DNA of 64,000 nt from Planctobacterium sp965279005 (GCA_965279005.1 CBDIHK010000029.1:634250-698249), one strand, 5' to 3'. Positions 18,701-27,216 are shown, counted from the first letter of the stretch. A program made the numbers and translations. The notes: generated by a model from the letters alone, not told the origin.

Positions 18701-18941
18701 TTGGTTGCTGAAGATTGAAGCCAACGGCAATACCTCATTTGCTGAAGTTCCGCTTAACACCAGCAACGAAGGCATGGATCCTGTTGTTGGTGAATGGCAA
18801 ACCTACACCTTTGATTTACTCGCATTACTCGATGCTGGACTGGATGTCAGCGGTATCGATGTCGTCATGGTCTTCCCGGCCTGGCAGACAGGCGAAGGCG
18901 CAATCTATCGCCTAGACAATGTGGTTTTCTTGGAAAACTAG
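15735..18941 (+). CDS. GH16 laminarinase lipoprotein with four tandem C-terminal modules
   Basis: The ATG at 15735 has a GGAGA ribosome-binding site and begins a lipoprotein signal (acylated Cys25 in GLFSC), giving 1068 residues. Residues ~50-340 are a GH16 domain starting WELVWSDEFDG, with catalytic Glu171 (nucleophile) and Glu176 (acid/base) in GEIDILETVN. This is the endo-beta-1,3-glucanase subgroup. After a Pro-rich linker come four ~150-residue repeats, each starting near W-x-WDCCGGT and containing NNDGTVLGF, NTSFAEVPL, DAGLDVSGIDV and FPAW. Their period is 173-180 residues. They look like galactose-binding-fold, probably carbohydrate-binding, modules; I cannot name the family. The protein would be anchored to the outer membrane, binding and cutting laminarin. 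A TonB receptor gene follows. Confidence 0.9.
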   Translation: MLSNRAPGIKRLTALSLLSAGLFSCGGGDTTNTVIDPTIAAPPVAVADQPESDWELVWSDEFDGSAIDLNKWTHEVDCQGGGNNEKQCYTEDPRNSFVADGMLNIVAIPTPEDASLPLPYTSARLNTKYKGDFTYGRIEMRAKMPEGQGSWPAFWMLPTDEVYGGWPKSGEIDILETVNLKAATNDGGIEGYIHGTLHYGNDWPNNVSSGKAFLPETNPADGFHNYAIEWQEGEIRWYFDGYLYATQRKSEVRTLGDGTPVGLSHRGWYVPQFNPITGEEENIYTNAPYDQDFHLILNVAVGGDWPENVNELGIDAEAFANGGQSMQVDWVRVYECSSDPVTGAGCETVRPGYDSEEDALVEGAAPVPTPPAPPSVDAVTIFADEVADNWRLWDCCGGTEPEIVMDDPAYGAVAEFQILNNDGTVLGFFNRDSGGPPLDASPSLTTGSLRFDMKVVNDTATPTTWLLKVEAFGNTSFAEVPLNTSLEGADPVVGEWQSYTFPLSALADAGLDVSGIDVIMIFPAWQTGEGAIYRVDNLKVGPEDGGQTFPELVLFEDTANPEWPLWDCCGGTTPAEVMDDEEHGTVAEFSIENNDGTVLGFFGRDNGVFDASALLSEGVFEFEMKVVSPPADTTWLIKLEAHGNTSFAEVPLTTSTQGVAPVTGEWQTYTFPLSDLADAGLDVSGIDVVMIFPAWATGAGAIYRVDNAKIYNPNASSGGATGPLLEVFADNANEGWPMWDCCGGTTPTVEMADEPYGSVAQFEILNNDGTVLGFNSRDVGAPFDASSIISTGVFRFDMKVVNPPADTTWLIKLEAFGNTSFAEVPLTTSQEGMAPVTGEWQSYTFSLLDLADAGLDVSGIDVIMIFPAWQTGAGAIYQVDNVYIGNPADIAGGNSGGGNMANAALTLFADQANEMWPLWDCCGGTTPTVETDDAAHGAVAEFQILNNDGTVLGFDGRSAGSTFDASPYVAAGKFQFEMKVVNPPSGETTWLLKIEANGNTSFAEVPLNTSNEGMDPVVGEWQTYTFDLLALLDAGLDVSGIDVVMVFPAWQTGEGAIYRLDNVVFLEN
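16870..18935 (+). repeat. Four tandem ~520-bp module repeats in the GH16 gene
   Basis: The codons for the WDCCGGT motif begin at 16911, 17430, 17949 and 18489, so the units are 519, 519 and 540 bases apart. Units are similar but not identical in DNA, indicating old duplications kept by selection. Linkers between them are rich in Gly and Ser. Confidence 0.9.
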
Positions 18942-18966
18942 GGATTAACGTTAACTAATGCGAGGT

Positions 18967-19007
18967 GACAACCTGGTACCCATAGCCACAGCGCTAGCCA
19001 GGTTGTC
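18967..19007 (+). terminator. Hairpin between GH16 and TonB receptor genes
   Basis: GACAACCTGG and CCAGGTTGTC form a perfect 10-bp stem with a 21-base loop, followed only by TTT. It may be a weak terminator or an mRNA-processing/stability element that lets the receptor be expressed differently from the GH16 enzyme. Confidence 0.5.
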
Positions 19008-19041
19008 TTTAGCACACAAGATTAAAAAAAGTGGGACGATT

Positions 19042-22020
19042 ATGAAAAAGACCAACTTTTCAAAAAAACGGCTATCAGCCAGCATCTCCATGCTGCTTGG
19101 TGCCGCCGCAATCGCTCCGGTATCGGCACAGGAAAGCGATACCGAAGCAGCGGCAAATGATGTAGAGATAATCCAGGTATCCGGTATCCGTGGCAGTTTG
19201 GCGCGGTCGCAGGATATCAAACGGGATTCATCTGGTATTGTGGACGCCATCTCCGCTGAGGAAATGGGTAAATTCCCTGATACTAACTTGGCAGAATCGT
19301 TACAGCGTATCACAGGTGTAACTATCAGCCGTAGCAACAACGAAGGTAGCCAGATTACAGTGCGGGGTTTCGGTCCTGACTTTAACTTGATTACCCTTAA
19401 CGGGCGCCAGATGCCGGGTACCGGTAACAGCCGTTCCTTCAACTTGGAAAACCTAGCCTCTACCGGCGTGAGCGCACTTGAGCTGTACAAATCAGCCCGT
19501 GTCGATGTACCTTCAGGTGGTTTGGGTGCCACAGTTGATATTAAAACCGCGAAACCATTGTCATCACCTGGCTTGAAGTACACTTTCTCTGCGAAAGGTA
19601 TTTATGACGAGTCAAACGAAAAATACGATGACACCACACCAGAAATCGCGGCTTTGTATAGCGATACCTTTGCTGACAATACCATCGGTATTTCGATTTC
19701 AGCCTCTTACCAAGAACGTGACTTCCAGCAACAAAGCGCCAATATTCCTGGCTGGCAAGCCAACCAAGGTCCCTTTAGCCAGGCTACTAGCTTTATCGAT
19801 AACCGCCCGGACGCCACTTCAGACGCTGATGATGTCGATCCGCAATGGGTGGGTACGACGTTGGAACAGCAGGCTGATGGTAAGTCAGGTAATACCTTCC
19901 TACCGCGTCAGATCTCTTATGATGTGAATGACGTGCAACGTAGCCGTACCAATGCCCACTTGACGCTGCAATGGGCACCAACCGAAGATATGACCTTCTC
20001 GTTGGACTACCTGCAAAATGAAGCAGAAACCGCAACCGAAGGTTATGGTTTTGGTATTTGGTTTAACTTTGGCGGTAACGTTAACTCTTACGAGTTGGAC
20101 GAAAACGGCACCGCGGTGCGGTTCAACGAATCAGGCAATGACTTTGCCCACTCGCGCTCAGCCGAAACTTTGTTGGTTGAACAAGACTCCATAGGCTTTA
20201 ACTGGGAATGGCAGTTTAATGAAGACCTACACCTAGAGTTTGACTATCACGATTCCGAAACCACCAGTGATAATGGCGCAGATCCTGGCACCAACGCTAG
20301 GTCATTGCTAATCATCGGTCCGAACAATATCGTTAACAAGACCTACGACTTCACTGGCGGCGGCATACCACAGTTCTCCATGGTATGGCCTAATGATGCT
20401 GCTGAAGCCAGCGCTGGCGATATCGACCCCTTGTTTGCGCAATTTACACGGGGACAAGGTATTTCAACTATTGAGCAGTTCCAGTTACACGGCACTTGGT
20501 TGAGCCCATTTGATAGCTTCTTGGTGCAGGTTAAAGCCGGTGCCTCTTATACTGAGCAGTCTTTTGGCGGCACCAACTTCTTTAGTGGAAACCAGGGACC
20601 AGGTGGTTATAACGGCAACATGGCCATCTTCCCAGACAGCATGTTTACCCGTACGCCTACCGGCGACTTGTTGGATGAGTTTGTTCCCAACCTAAACACC
20701 AACTACTACTTTGACTGGGATTTAAATGAAGCCCTTTCGCGAATGAAGGCCTTTTTCCCGAACATGTTGACCGGTTTTACTACACTGCCTTCCGATACCA
20801 GAGCAGATCTTACCGAAGAAACTACTGCCGCCTATGTCACCGCCAAGATGGAGTTTGAAATTGCAGATCGCATCCTAGATGTGAACGTAGGTGTGCGCTA
20901 TGAAGAAACGGATGTCATCAGTGAAAGTGAGCAAACTATCCCTGACCGCATGCGTTGGTCCAATCCTACCGAATGGCAGCTGTTAAACAGTGGTACTTCC
21001 TTCGTAGCGGATCCAGGCCAACACGACGTTACCTTGCCGGCATTGGATTTGCGCTACGAAGTAGCCGACGATATGTTTGCCAGGTTCTCTTGGGGTAAAT
21101 CAATCACCCGTTCGGCGCTCGGTTCACTAATTTCAGGTCTGGCTCTATCGCCTACACCAAAACCAGGCGGCCGAACCGGTGCTTCTGGTAATCCCAACTT
21201 GCAACCTTATGAATCCACTAACCTAGATTTATCTTTTGAATGGTATTACGACGATGCAAGTTATGTGTCGATTGCCTACTTTAAAAAGGATGTTGTAAAC
21301 TTCATCATCAACGGTCAGACGGTGCAGACATTTGATGGCATTACCGATCCATTCATTGGACCGCGGGCGCAAACAGCAATATCGCAGTTGGAGTCAGAAG
21401 GCATCCAAACCACGGTGGAAAACATCTGGCAGCGCATCATTGATAACGGTGGTGGTGTCGATGACGAATGCTGCCAAACCCAGGTAATTTACCAAGGCTC
21501 AGATGATCCGCTAACTGAATGGTTGATTAGCCAACCGGTCAATGACCCAGAAGAAAAAGGAGTTGATGGCATCGAGTTTGCGGTACAGCACGTGTTTGGA
21601 GATACCGGTTTTGGTGCATCATTCAATTTCACCGTTGTAGATAGTGATTCAGAATATGATATCAATGACCTCTCGGTGCAGGCACCTCTAGTGGGGATTA
21701 GTGACTCAGCTAACTTCCAGGTATTCTATGAGGACGACTACTGGTCGGTGAAATTAACGCAAACTTGGCGTGATGATTATCTGGCGGGCGTGGGACAAAC
21801 CCAAGGTACTGCGGATGCGCCTCCGCAGTTCGTTAGAGACGCTTCCATTACCGACTTTAGTGTCAACTATAGCCATACCGAAGAACTTACTTTCTTCTTG
21901 GAAGGCTACAATATCACTAACGAAACTGAAGAAGGCTATGGCCGTTATGAAAACCAGTTCTTATATGGTAGGCAATACGGTCCGCGTTATGCATTTGGTA
22001 TGAGATATACCTTTGAATAA
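19042..22020 (+). CDS. TonB-dependent receptor, probably for beta-glucan oligosaccharides
   Basis: The ATG at 19042 gives 992 residues with a signal peptide ending near APVSAQE. An upstream ATG at 18958 lies in front of a hairpin and lacks signal features, so I reject it. A TonB-box-like stretch (VEIIQVSGIRGSL) is followed by the plug domain: FPDTNLAESLQRITGVTISR, ITVRGFGPDFNLITLNGRQM and PSGGLGATVDIKTAKPL. The rest is a 22-strand barrel ending in a typical aromatic terminus (YAFGMRYTFE). This is the large Caulobacter/Alteromonas type that takes up carbohydrates. It follows the laminarinase and precedes the halogenase-like/SapC/cupin genes that typically travel with such receptors. Laminarin-derived oligosaccharides are the inferred substrate. 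Confidence 0.88.
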   Translation: MKKTNFSKKRLSASISMLLGAAAIAPVSAQESDTEAAANDVEIIQVSGIRGSLARSQDIKRDSSGIVDAISAEEMGKFPDTNLAESLQRITGVTISRSNNEGSQITVRGFGPDFNLITLNGRQMPGTGNSRSFNLENLASTGVSALELYKSARVDVPSGGLGATVDIKTAKPLSSPGLKYTFSAKGIYDESNEKYDDTTPEIAALYSDTFADNTIGISISASYQERDFQQQSANIPGWQANQGPFSQATSFIDNRPDATSDADDVDPQWVGTTLEQQADGKSGNTFLPRQISYDVNDVQRSRTNAHLTLQWAPTEDMTFSLDYLQNEAETATEGYGFGIWFNFGGNVNSYELDENGTAVRFNESGNDFAHSRSAETLLVEQDSIGFNWEWQFNEDLHLEFDYHDSETTSDNGADPGTNARSLLIIGPNNIVNKTYDFTGGGIPQFSMVWPNDAAEASAGDIDPLFAQFTRGQGISTIEQFQLHGTWLSPFDSFLVQVKAGASYTEQSFGGTNFFSGNQGPGGYNGNMAIFPDSMFTRTPTGDLLDEFVPNLNTNYYFDWDLNEALSRMKAFFPNMLTGFTTLPSDTRADLTEETTAAYVTAKMEFEIADRILDVNVGVRYEETDVISESEQTIPDRMRWSNPTEWQLLNSGTSFVADPGQHDVTLPALDLRYEVADDMFARFSWGKSITRSALGSLISGLALSPTPKPGGRTGASGNPNLQPYESTNLDLSFEWYYDDASYVSIAYFKKDVVNFIINGQTVQTFDGITDPFIGPRAQTAISQLESEGIQTTVENIWQRIIDNGGGVDDECCQTQVIYQGSDDPLTEWLISQPVNDPEEKGVDGIEFAVQHVFGDTGFGASFNFTVVDSDSEYDINDLSVQAPLVGISDSANFQVFYEDDYWSVKLTQTWRDDYLAGVGQTQGTADAPPQFVRDASITDFSVNYSHTEELTFFLEGYNITNETEEGYGRYENQFLYGRQYGPRYAFGMRYTFE

Positions 22021-22037
22021 GTAACAACGAGCAAAAC

Positions 22038-22073
22038 AAAGCCGCGAACCAAAGTTTGGTGTCGCGGCTTTTT
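22038..22073 (+). terminator. Terminator after the TonB receptor gene
   Basis: AAAGCCGCGA pairs with TCGCGGCTTT, with an inner stem ACCAAA/TTTGGT and a trailing run of Ts. It is a strong intrinsic terminator 17 bases past the stop codon. Confidence 0.85.
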
Positions 22074-22193
22074 ATTTGCCGCAATTCCATCAAGCTTTTG
22101 CGCATTTACAAATATGGCTAACAATGGTTTGATGGAATTGGTTTAAGCAGTTGCCCTCTCACGTCACACTTGCTAAAACTAGCCTATTGTATG

Positions 22194-22208
22194 AAGCGCC
22201 AAGCGCTT
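22194..22208. promoter_or_regulatory. Inverted repeat upstream of the halogenase-like gene
   Basis: AAGCGC-CAA-GCGCTT is a perfect 6+6 inverted repeat 30 bases upstream of the TTG start. Its position, overlapping or just downstream of a promoter, would suit a repressor site. No regulator can be named. Confidence 0.3.
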
Positions 22209-22237
22209 AGTGTTTATCTGAATCTGAGGTACAAATC

Positions 22238-23794
22238 TTGGAACAAGCAATCCGTAAAGTCGTCATTGTCGGTGGTGGCTCCGCTGGCTGGCTAACCTGT
22301 GCTGTCTTGGCCGCTGAACATTGCGCCAACGCAGAAAACGGCATGGAAATCACCCTGATCGAATCGCCCGATGTCGCCACTATTGGTGTTGGTGAAGGCA
22401 CTTGGCCCACCATGCGCGGCACATTACGCAAAACCGGCATAAAAGAAACCGACTTTTTCCGGGAATGTGATGCATCCTTCAAACAAGGTGCAAAATTTGC
22501 AAAATGGGTTACCGGCGCTGACGACGATGCTTACTACCACCCATTGGTACTGCCACAAGGTTACCAGGACATCAACCTAGCGCCATTTTGGTTTGAACAT
22601 GCTGATAAAATGTCGTTTGCTGACGCTGTTTGTTTCCAAAGCCATATCTGTGAAAAAGGCCTTGCACCCAAGCAAAATACCACCCCTGAATACGCACACG
22701 TAGCCAACTACGCATACCACCTAGACGCAGGCAAGTTCGGCGTATTTTTGCAGAAACACTGCACCCAAAAACTGGGCGCCAGACACATCTTGGATCACGT
22801 CACGGGGATCCGCAGCCATGAAAACGGGGATATTGCCGCGCTGCAAACCAAACAACACGGTGAGCTAGAAGGTGACCTGTTTATTGATTGCACCGGCTTC
22901 AAGTCCTTGTTGCTGGGCAAGCACTACGGCATCCCATTCAAGAGTTGTAAATCTGTCTTGTTCAACGATACCGCCCTGGCGATGCAAGTACCATATCCAG
23001 AAGCCGATAGCCCAATTGCCAGCCACACCATATCCACCGCCCAAAGCGCTGGCTGGATTTGGGATATCGGCTTGCCAACCCGACGCGGTATTGGCGCAGT
23101 TTACTCCAGCGACCATACTAGCCAGGATCAAGCCGAGCAGGAATTGCGCAACTACGTTAGGGCGATTATTGGCGACAAAGTTGACTCACTGAATCCGCGC
23201 AAGATTGATATTAACCCAGGTCACCGCGAAGTGTTTTGGCATAAAAACTGTGTTGCCGTGGGCTTGGCTGCGGGCTTCCTTGAACCGCTTGAAGCCTCAG
23301 CCCTGGTATTGGTGGAACTATCCGCCGCCATGATCAGCGAGCAAATGCCGGCTACCCGCGGGGTCATGGATATTGTGGCAAAGCGTTTTAATGAAAAGTT
23401 CCAGTACCGTTGGGATCGCATTATCGATTTCTTGAAACTGCACTATGTACTAACCAAGCGCACCGACAGTGATTATTGGATTGATAACTGCCGCCCTGAA
23501 ACCATTCCCGACGAATTGCAAGCCCTATTGGAACTATGGCGCCACCAGCCGCCCTGGCACCAGGACTTCACCCATGTTGACGAGGTTTTCCCATCGGCAA
23601 GCTACCAATATGTGCTTTATGGAATGGAATTTGAGATGGCCAAAAGGGCAACCCAACGTCGTTCGTTAAATGAAAAATTAGCGCAGCAGCACCTGCAAAA
23701 AAACCAAGAGTTAACCCAGAAACTATTGCGGGGACTGCCCAGCAACCGGGAACTCATCGAAAAAATAAAAACTTATGGGTTACAGGCGATTTAA
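22238..23794 (+). CDS. Tryptophan-halogenase-family flavoprotein
   Basis: The product is 518 residues from a TTG start at 22238 (GAGG nearby). No better ATG lies in frame before the conserved N-terminus. The FAD-binding motif is Gly12-Gly-Gly-Ser-Ala-Gly17. The GEGTWPTMR string and the GWIWDIGLP motif near residue 272 match the flavin-dependent tryptophan halogenase family. Members next to TonB receptor, SapC and JmjC-cupin genes are very common in carbohydrate-degrading marine and plant-associated bacteria and have no proven halogenation role. Here it begins a three-gene operon with sapC and the cupin gene, after a terminator that separates it from the receptor. Function in glycan uptake is inferred only from this linkage. 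Confidence 0.85.
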   Translation: MEQAIRKVVIVGGGSAGWLTCAVLAAEHCANAENGMEITLIESPDVATIGVGEGTWPTMRGTLRKTGIKETDFFRECDASFKQGAKFAKWVTGADDDAYYHPLVLPQGYQDINLAPFWFEHADKMSFADAVCFQSHICEKGLAPKQNTTPEYAHVANYAYHLDAGKFGVFLQKHCTQKLGARHILDHVTGIRSHENGDIAALQTKQHGELEGDLFIDCTGFKSLLLGKHYGIPFKSCKSVLFNDTALAMQVPYPEADSPIASHTISTAQSAGWIWDIGLPTRRGIGAVYSSDHTSQDQAEQELRNYVRAIIGDKVDSLNPRKIDINPGHREVFWHKNCVAVGLAAGFLEPLEASALVLVELSAAMISEQMPATRGVMDIVAKRFNEKFQYRWDRIIDFLKLHYVLTKRTDSDYWIDNCRPETIPDELQALLELWRHQPPWHQDFTHVDEVFPSASYQYVLYGMEFEMAKRATQRRSLNEKLAQQHLQKNQELTQKLLRGLPSNRELIEKIKTYGLQAI

Positions 23795-23852
23795 CCCAAG
23801 CGTATAAAATGGCGCTACACTCTGTGTAGCCGCTATCACCAAAGGAGCCACA

Positions 23853-24572
23853 ATGCCCAACCACCAATTATTAGATAATGTCAGCCACAAGGATTTGCGT
23901 ATTATCACCGCCCAACGCCCTGAATTGGGGGACACTGACAGTTACGCACGTGTTGTCTTGTCAGAACTAAAACTCGCCCAAAGCAGCTACCCACTGTTCT
24001 TCCGCAAACAAGCGGAAACCGGGCAATTTGAAATCATCGCTATGTTTGGGTTGGATGCCTCTGAAAACGTATTTTTAGACGACAATGGTTGGCATGCCCA
24101 CTACTTGCCACTGTCCATTCAGCGCCGGCCATTCTTGATTGGTTACCAGGCCAATGAAACTGGCGAAGATAACCCCGTCATCCACATCGATATGGATAGC
24201 CCCAGGATCAGTGAAAGCGAAGGCGAAGCCATATTTTTACCCCAAGGTGGCCAAAGCGACTATTTGCAACACGTGGGCTCGGTACTCAATGCCTTGCACC
24301 AAGGCCTGCCGCAAACCCAACCCTTTGTAGATGCATTGGTGGAATTAGAACTAATTGAAACGGTTGAGCTAAAAGTGAAGCTCGACGACGGCAATACCGT
24401 TGAAGTGACCGGGCTGTACACTATCCAAGAAGAAAACCTGCGCAATTTAAGCGGTGATGCCGTCGCCAAATTACATGCTGTCGGTTATCTTGAGCCTATC
24501 TATATGATGTTGGCCTCGCTGCAAAACTTGACCAAAGTTATACAATTGAAAAACTTGCGCTTGGCAAAATAA
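23853..24572 (+). CDS. SapC family protein
   Basis: The product is 239 residues, with the ATG preceded by AAAGGAGCC. It matches the SapC family: LKLAQSSYPLFFRKQAETGQ, MFGLDASENVFLDDNGWHA, YLPLSIQRRPFLIGY, and later YTIQEENLRNLSGDAVAKLH. There is no signal peptide. Despite the name, SapC family members are not ABC permeases; they are soluble proteins of unknown activity encoded beside TonB receptors. It lies between the halogenase-like gene and the cupin gene, one base before the latter, so all three are co-expressed. Confidence 0.88.
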   Translation: MPNHQLLDNVSHKDLRIITAQRPELGDTDSYARVVLSELKLAQSSYPLFFRKQAETGQFEIIAMFGLDASENVFLDDNGWHAHYLPLSIQRRPFLIGYQANETGEDNPVIHIDMDSPRISESEGEAIFLPQGGQSDYLQHVGSVLNALHQGLPQTQPFVDALVELELIETVELKVKLDDGNTVEVTGLYTIQEENLRNLSGDAVAKLHAVGYLEPIYMMLASLQNLTKVIQLKNLRLAK

Positions 24573-24573
24573 C

Positions 24574-25557
24574 ATGCAAAACATGGATGAAATCAGCCTT
24601 AGCGCTGGCGACACTTTACCAGAAGGCCTGTTGGCAGATGCCAAACCACTAATACTGCGTGGCTACGTGCGCCATTGGCCAATGGTGGAAAAAGCATTGC
24701 AAGGAACGGATGCCATCATGCAGCACCTGCTGCAGTTCTACCACGACTCACCAGTGCACTTGATGCGCGGTGAAGCAAAAGACAAGGGGCGGTTATTTTA
24801 CACCGATGATTTAACCGGTTTTAATTTCAGCCGCTGCCGGGTCAACCTGCGAGATGTATTCAAAGAGCTTGCGGATAAGGCGCAAGACACCCTGTATGTG
24901 GGTTCCACTGCTATCGACAAGGCTTTTCCAAAGCTTCGGCTAGACAATGACTTGGCGGCACTGTCAGATAAAGCTCTAGTCAGTATTTGGATGGGCAACC
25001 AAAGCCGGGTTGCCGCCCATTATGACGCGCCAGATAATATCGCCTGTGTGGTTGCCGGGCGTAGGCGCTTTACCCTGTTTCCACCCAACCAAACCGATAA
25101 CCTGTATATTGGACCGTTGGATTTTACCCCTGCTGGGCAACCCGCCAGTTTAGTTGACTTCCATAACCCGGATTATGAACGGTTCCCTAAATTTAAGCAG
25201 GCGCAAGAACATGGCTTGGTGGCAGAACTTGAGCCAGGCGACGCTATTTTTGTACCCAGCATGTGGTGGCACCACGTGGAAGGTTTGTCGGATTTTAATA
25301 TCCTGGTGAACTACTGGTGGCGGCAGGTGGACAATTATATCGGTGCCCCCGCCGATGCCTTATTCCACGCGATTTTAAGTATACGGGAATTGCCTGAAGA
25401 ACAGCGCCAATATTGGCAAGAGGTGTTCGACTACTATGTATTTAACCCTACCGAGCAAAGCCATATCCCAGAATACCGCCGCGGTTTGTTAAACCCATTG
25501 GATGCCAACAGTGCCCGTGCATTAAGGGGGTTGTTGATTAATAAACTCAACCGGTAA
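24574..25557 (+). CDS. JmjC/cupin-like Fe(II)/2-oxoglutarate oxygenase-type protein
   Basis: The product is 327 residues and cytoplasmic. It has the cupin-8 (JmjC) layout. The iron ligands are His149 and Asp151 in AAHYDAPDN and a later histidine, 233 or 234, in SMWWHHVEG. RRRFTLFPP and WRQVDNYIGAP match the family. Relatives hydroxylate proteins or small molecules using 2-oxoglutarate. The gene overlaps or abuts the SapC stop codon, so it is translationally coupled. The set receptor / halogenase-like / SapC / JmjC is a recurrent block; its joint role is not established. Confidence 0.85.
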   Translation: MQNMDEISLSAGDTLPEGLLADAKPLILRGYVRHWPMVEKALQGTDAIMQHLLQFYHDSPVHLMRGEAKDKGRLFYTDDLTGFNFSRCRVNLRDVFKELADKAQDTLYVGSTAIDKAFPKLRLDNDLAALSDKALVSIWMGNQSRVAAHYDAPDNIACVVAGRRRFTLFPPNQTDNLYIGPLDFTPAGQPASLVDFHNPDYERFPKFKQAQEHGLVAELEPGDAIFVPSMWWHHVEGLSDFNILVNYWWRQVDNYIGAPADALFHAILSIRELPEEQRQYWQEVFDYYVFNPTEQSHIPEYRRGLLNPLDANSARALRGLLINKLNR

Positions 25558-25582
25558 GATTGGCCTCCGCCCGCCATTAGTT

Positions 25583-26293
25583 TTACTGCAAGCGTTGGTT
25601 TTGGATTGTGTAATACTGGAGCGAACCAGGCTTCCCTTCAAATAAGCCGGGGCTGTGGTTACTCGATCCGAAATACCCTTGCACTTCTGTGTACCCCAAC
25701 CCGTACAATTCCATAATCTTTTTATGTTTGGTGAATCCCAGCACGGAAATTGAAAGCAGCCCTGCTTCTTCAAGCGGCTTTATACCTCCGGTCAAATCCC
25801 CTTTGATGACAACTCTCGTGGCGGGAGTTCCGGTAGCCAAGGTTCCAGCAAAATTCTCACCAACCGTTAGTTGCATGTTACTGCTTGAAACAATTGAGCC
25901 TTTGAAGCTACCAGCGACAAACACCTTGCTAATATCATCAGAATAGATATTGGCACCAGGCATTACATCCCCGGCAACCACCAGCTCACTATGCCCAATC
26001 AGGTGCACATCATGGCCAAGGTTACCCTTTACGTGTACTACCTGCCCAACAATTTCCTCATCAGTATCGCCTTCGATAAGAACATATTCGATCCCATCAA
26101 ATTTGCATCTTTCCCGAACGAAATAACACATTGAATAAAAAAAGCGTGTATTCAGGTTATTTAGGGCACCAATTTCCTTCTGTACTTCCAACCATGGCAT
26201 AGGTGTTGAATTTTCTTGTTCAGCCAAGGCACAGCTAGCAAACAGTAAAATAAAAAAATAGGAAAAGTGTTTGAGCGGTTTTCTGATATCCAT
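25583..26293 (-). CDS. Secreted repeat-rich protein, paralogue 1
   Basis: The product is 236 residues with a signal peptide (FFILLFASCALAEQ; the Cys-Ala-Leu-Ala end could also be read as a weak lipobox). I do not recognise a named family. The mid-part is a regular series of short beta-strand repeats with a Gly/Asp turn (VVHVKGNL, HLIGHSELVVAGDV, KVFVAGSFKG, LTVGENFAG, VVIKGDLTGG), resembling bactofilin-like right-handed beta-helices. Two cysteines lie early in CYFVRERCKF. It is about as similar as a recent duplicate to the next gene upstream on the same strand, including the 5' untranslated bases. Convergent with the cupin gene. Confidence 0.65.
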   Translation of the reverse strand: MDIRKPLKHFSYFFILLFASCALAEQENSTPMPWLEVQKEIGALNNLNTRFFYSMCYFVRERCKFDGIEYVLIEGDTDEEIVGQVVHVKGNLGHDVHLIGHSELVVAGDVMPGANIYSDDISKVFVAGSFKGSIVSSSNMQLTVGENFAGTLATGTPATRVVIKGDLTGGIKPLEEAGLLSISVLGFTKHKKIMELYGLGYTEVQGYFGSSNHSPGLFEGKPGSLQYYTIQNQRLQ

Positions 26294-26397
26294 CTCGCGT
26301 ATTCCTTAATGTCAGCGTTACTGATTTATCAAAGTAAACTCGATTAAAGTGTAAGCACAAACGGTAAATAAACTCAACTATCGGTTGTGACTTGAGT

Positions 26398-27108
26398 TTA
26401 CTTGTTACGTTGTTGTTGCACCGTGTAATAATCAATGGTGCGCTCCCTATGTTCGTGTAAGCCAGGTTCGTGGTTGCTCGTACCAAAATAGGCTTCTACG
26501 TTCGTGTAACCGCGGCGAAACAACTCCATTAGCTTGGCTTTATCTGTATATCCCAATACAGATATATAGAGTAATCCCCCCTCTAAAATAGGCTTTATTT
26601 CACCATTGTAATCCCCCCGAATTACAATATGAGAGGATGGGCTTCCAGTGGCAAAGGAACCGGTAAAATCCTTATTAACTACAAGATAAATACTGCTGGT
26701 AGAGGATATTGCCCCCCTTAAGTTTCCCGCTATAAACACATTGCTGATATCGTCAGAATAGATTGTTACATCCGGCAGCACATCGCCTGCCACAATTAAC
26801 TGCCCTTGCCCAATAAGGCGCACATCATGGGCGAGATGGCCTTTTATATGTACCACCTGCCCGATGATTTCTTCGTCAGTATCGCCTTCAATAAGAACAT
26901 ATTCTATCCCATCAAATTTGCATCCTTTGCGAATGAAATAGCACATACTTGCGAAATAGTTTGTTTCAAGGGCATATAGCGCACCAACTTCCTTTTGCAC
27001 TTGCTGCCATGGCATAGGTTTGGATTTTTCTTGTTCAGCCAAGGCACAGCTAGCAAATACTAATATGGCAAGGTAAAAGGCAGTGATAAGGTAATTTTTG
27101 ATATCCAT
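26398..27108 (-). CDS. Secreted repeat-rich protein, paralogue 2
   Basis: The product is 236 residues, exactly the same length as its neighbour, with the same signal peptide ending (FASCALAEQEKSKPMPW), the same early cysteine pair (CYFIRKGCKF) and the same strand-turn repeats (VVHIKGHL, RLIGQGQLIVAGDV, NVFIAGNLRG, IVIRGDYNGE). Differences are spread evenly, so both copies seem to have been kept as proteins. The arrangement is a tandem duplication of gene plus leader. I assign no function; a surface or periplasmic polymer is an inference from the beta-helix-like pattern. Confidence 0.65.
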   Translation of the reverse strand: MDIKNYLITAFYLAILVFASCALAEQEKSKPMPWQQVQKEVGALYALETNYFASMCYFIRKGCKFDGIEYVLIEGDTDEEIIGQVVHIKGHLAHDVRLIGQGQLIVAGDVLPDVTIYSDDISNVFIAGNLRGAISSTSSIYLVVNKDFTGSFATGSPSSHIVIRGDYNGEIKPILEGGLLYISVLGYTDKAKLMELFRRGYTNVEAYFGTSNHEPGLHEHRERTIDYYTVQQQRNK

Positions 27109-27216
27109 CTGGTGTATTCCTTTGGGGCAATGTTACAGTTTGGTCGCCGCGGCATTGCAAAAGGTTTAATTGCCAGGGGTAAATAATTTAAGCGTTCTTT
27201 ATTTGGGGTGTTGCTT

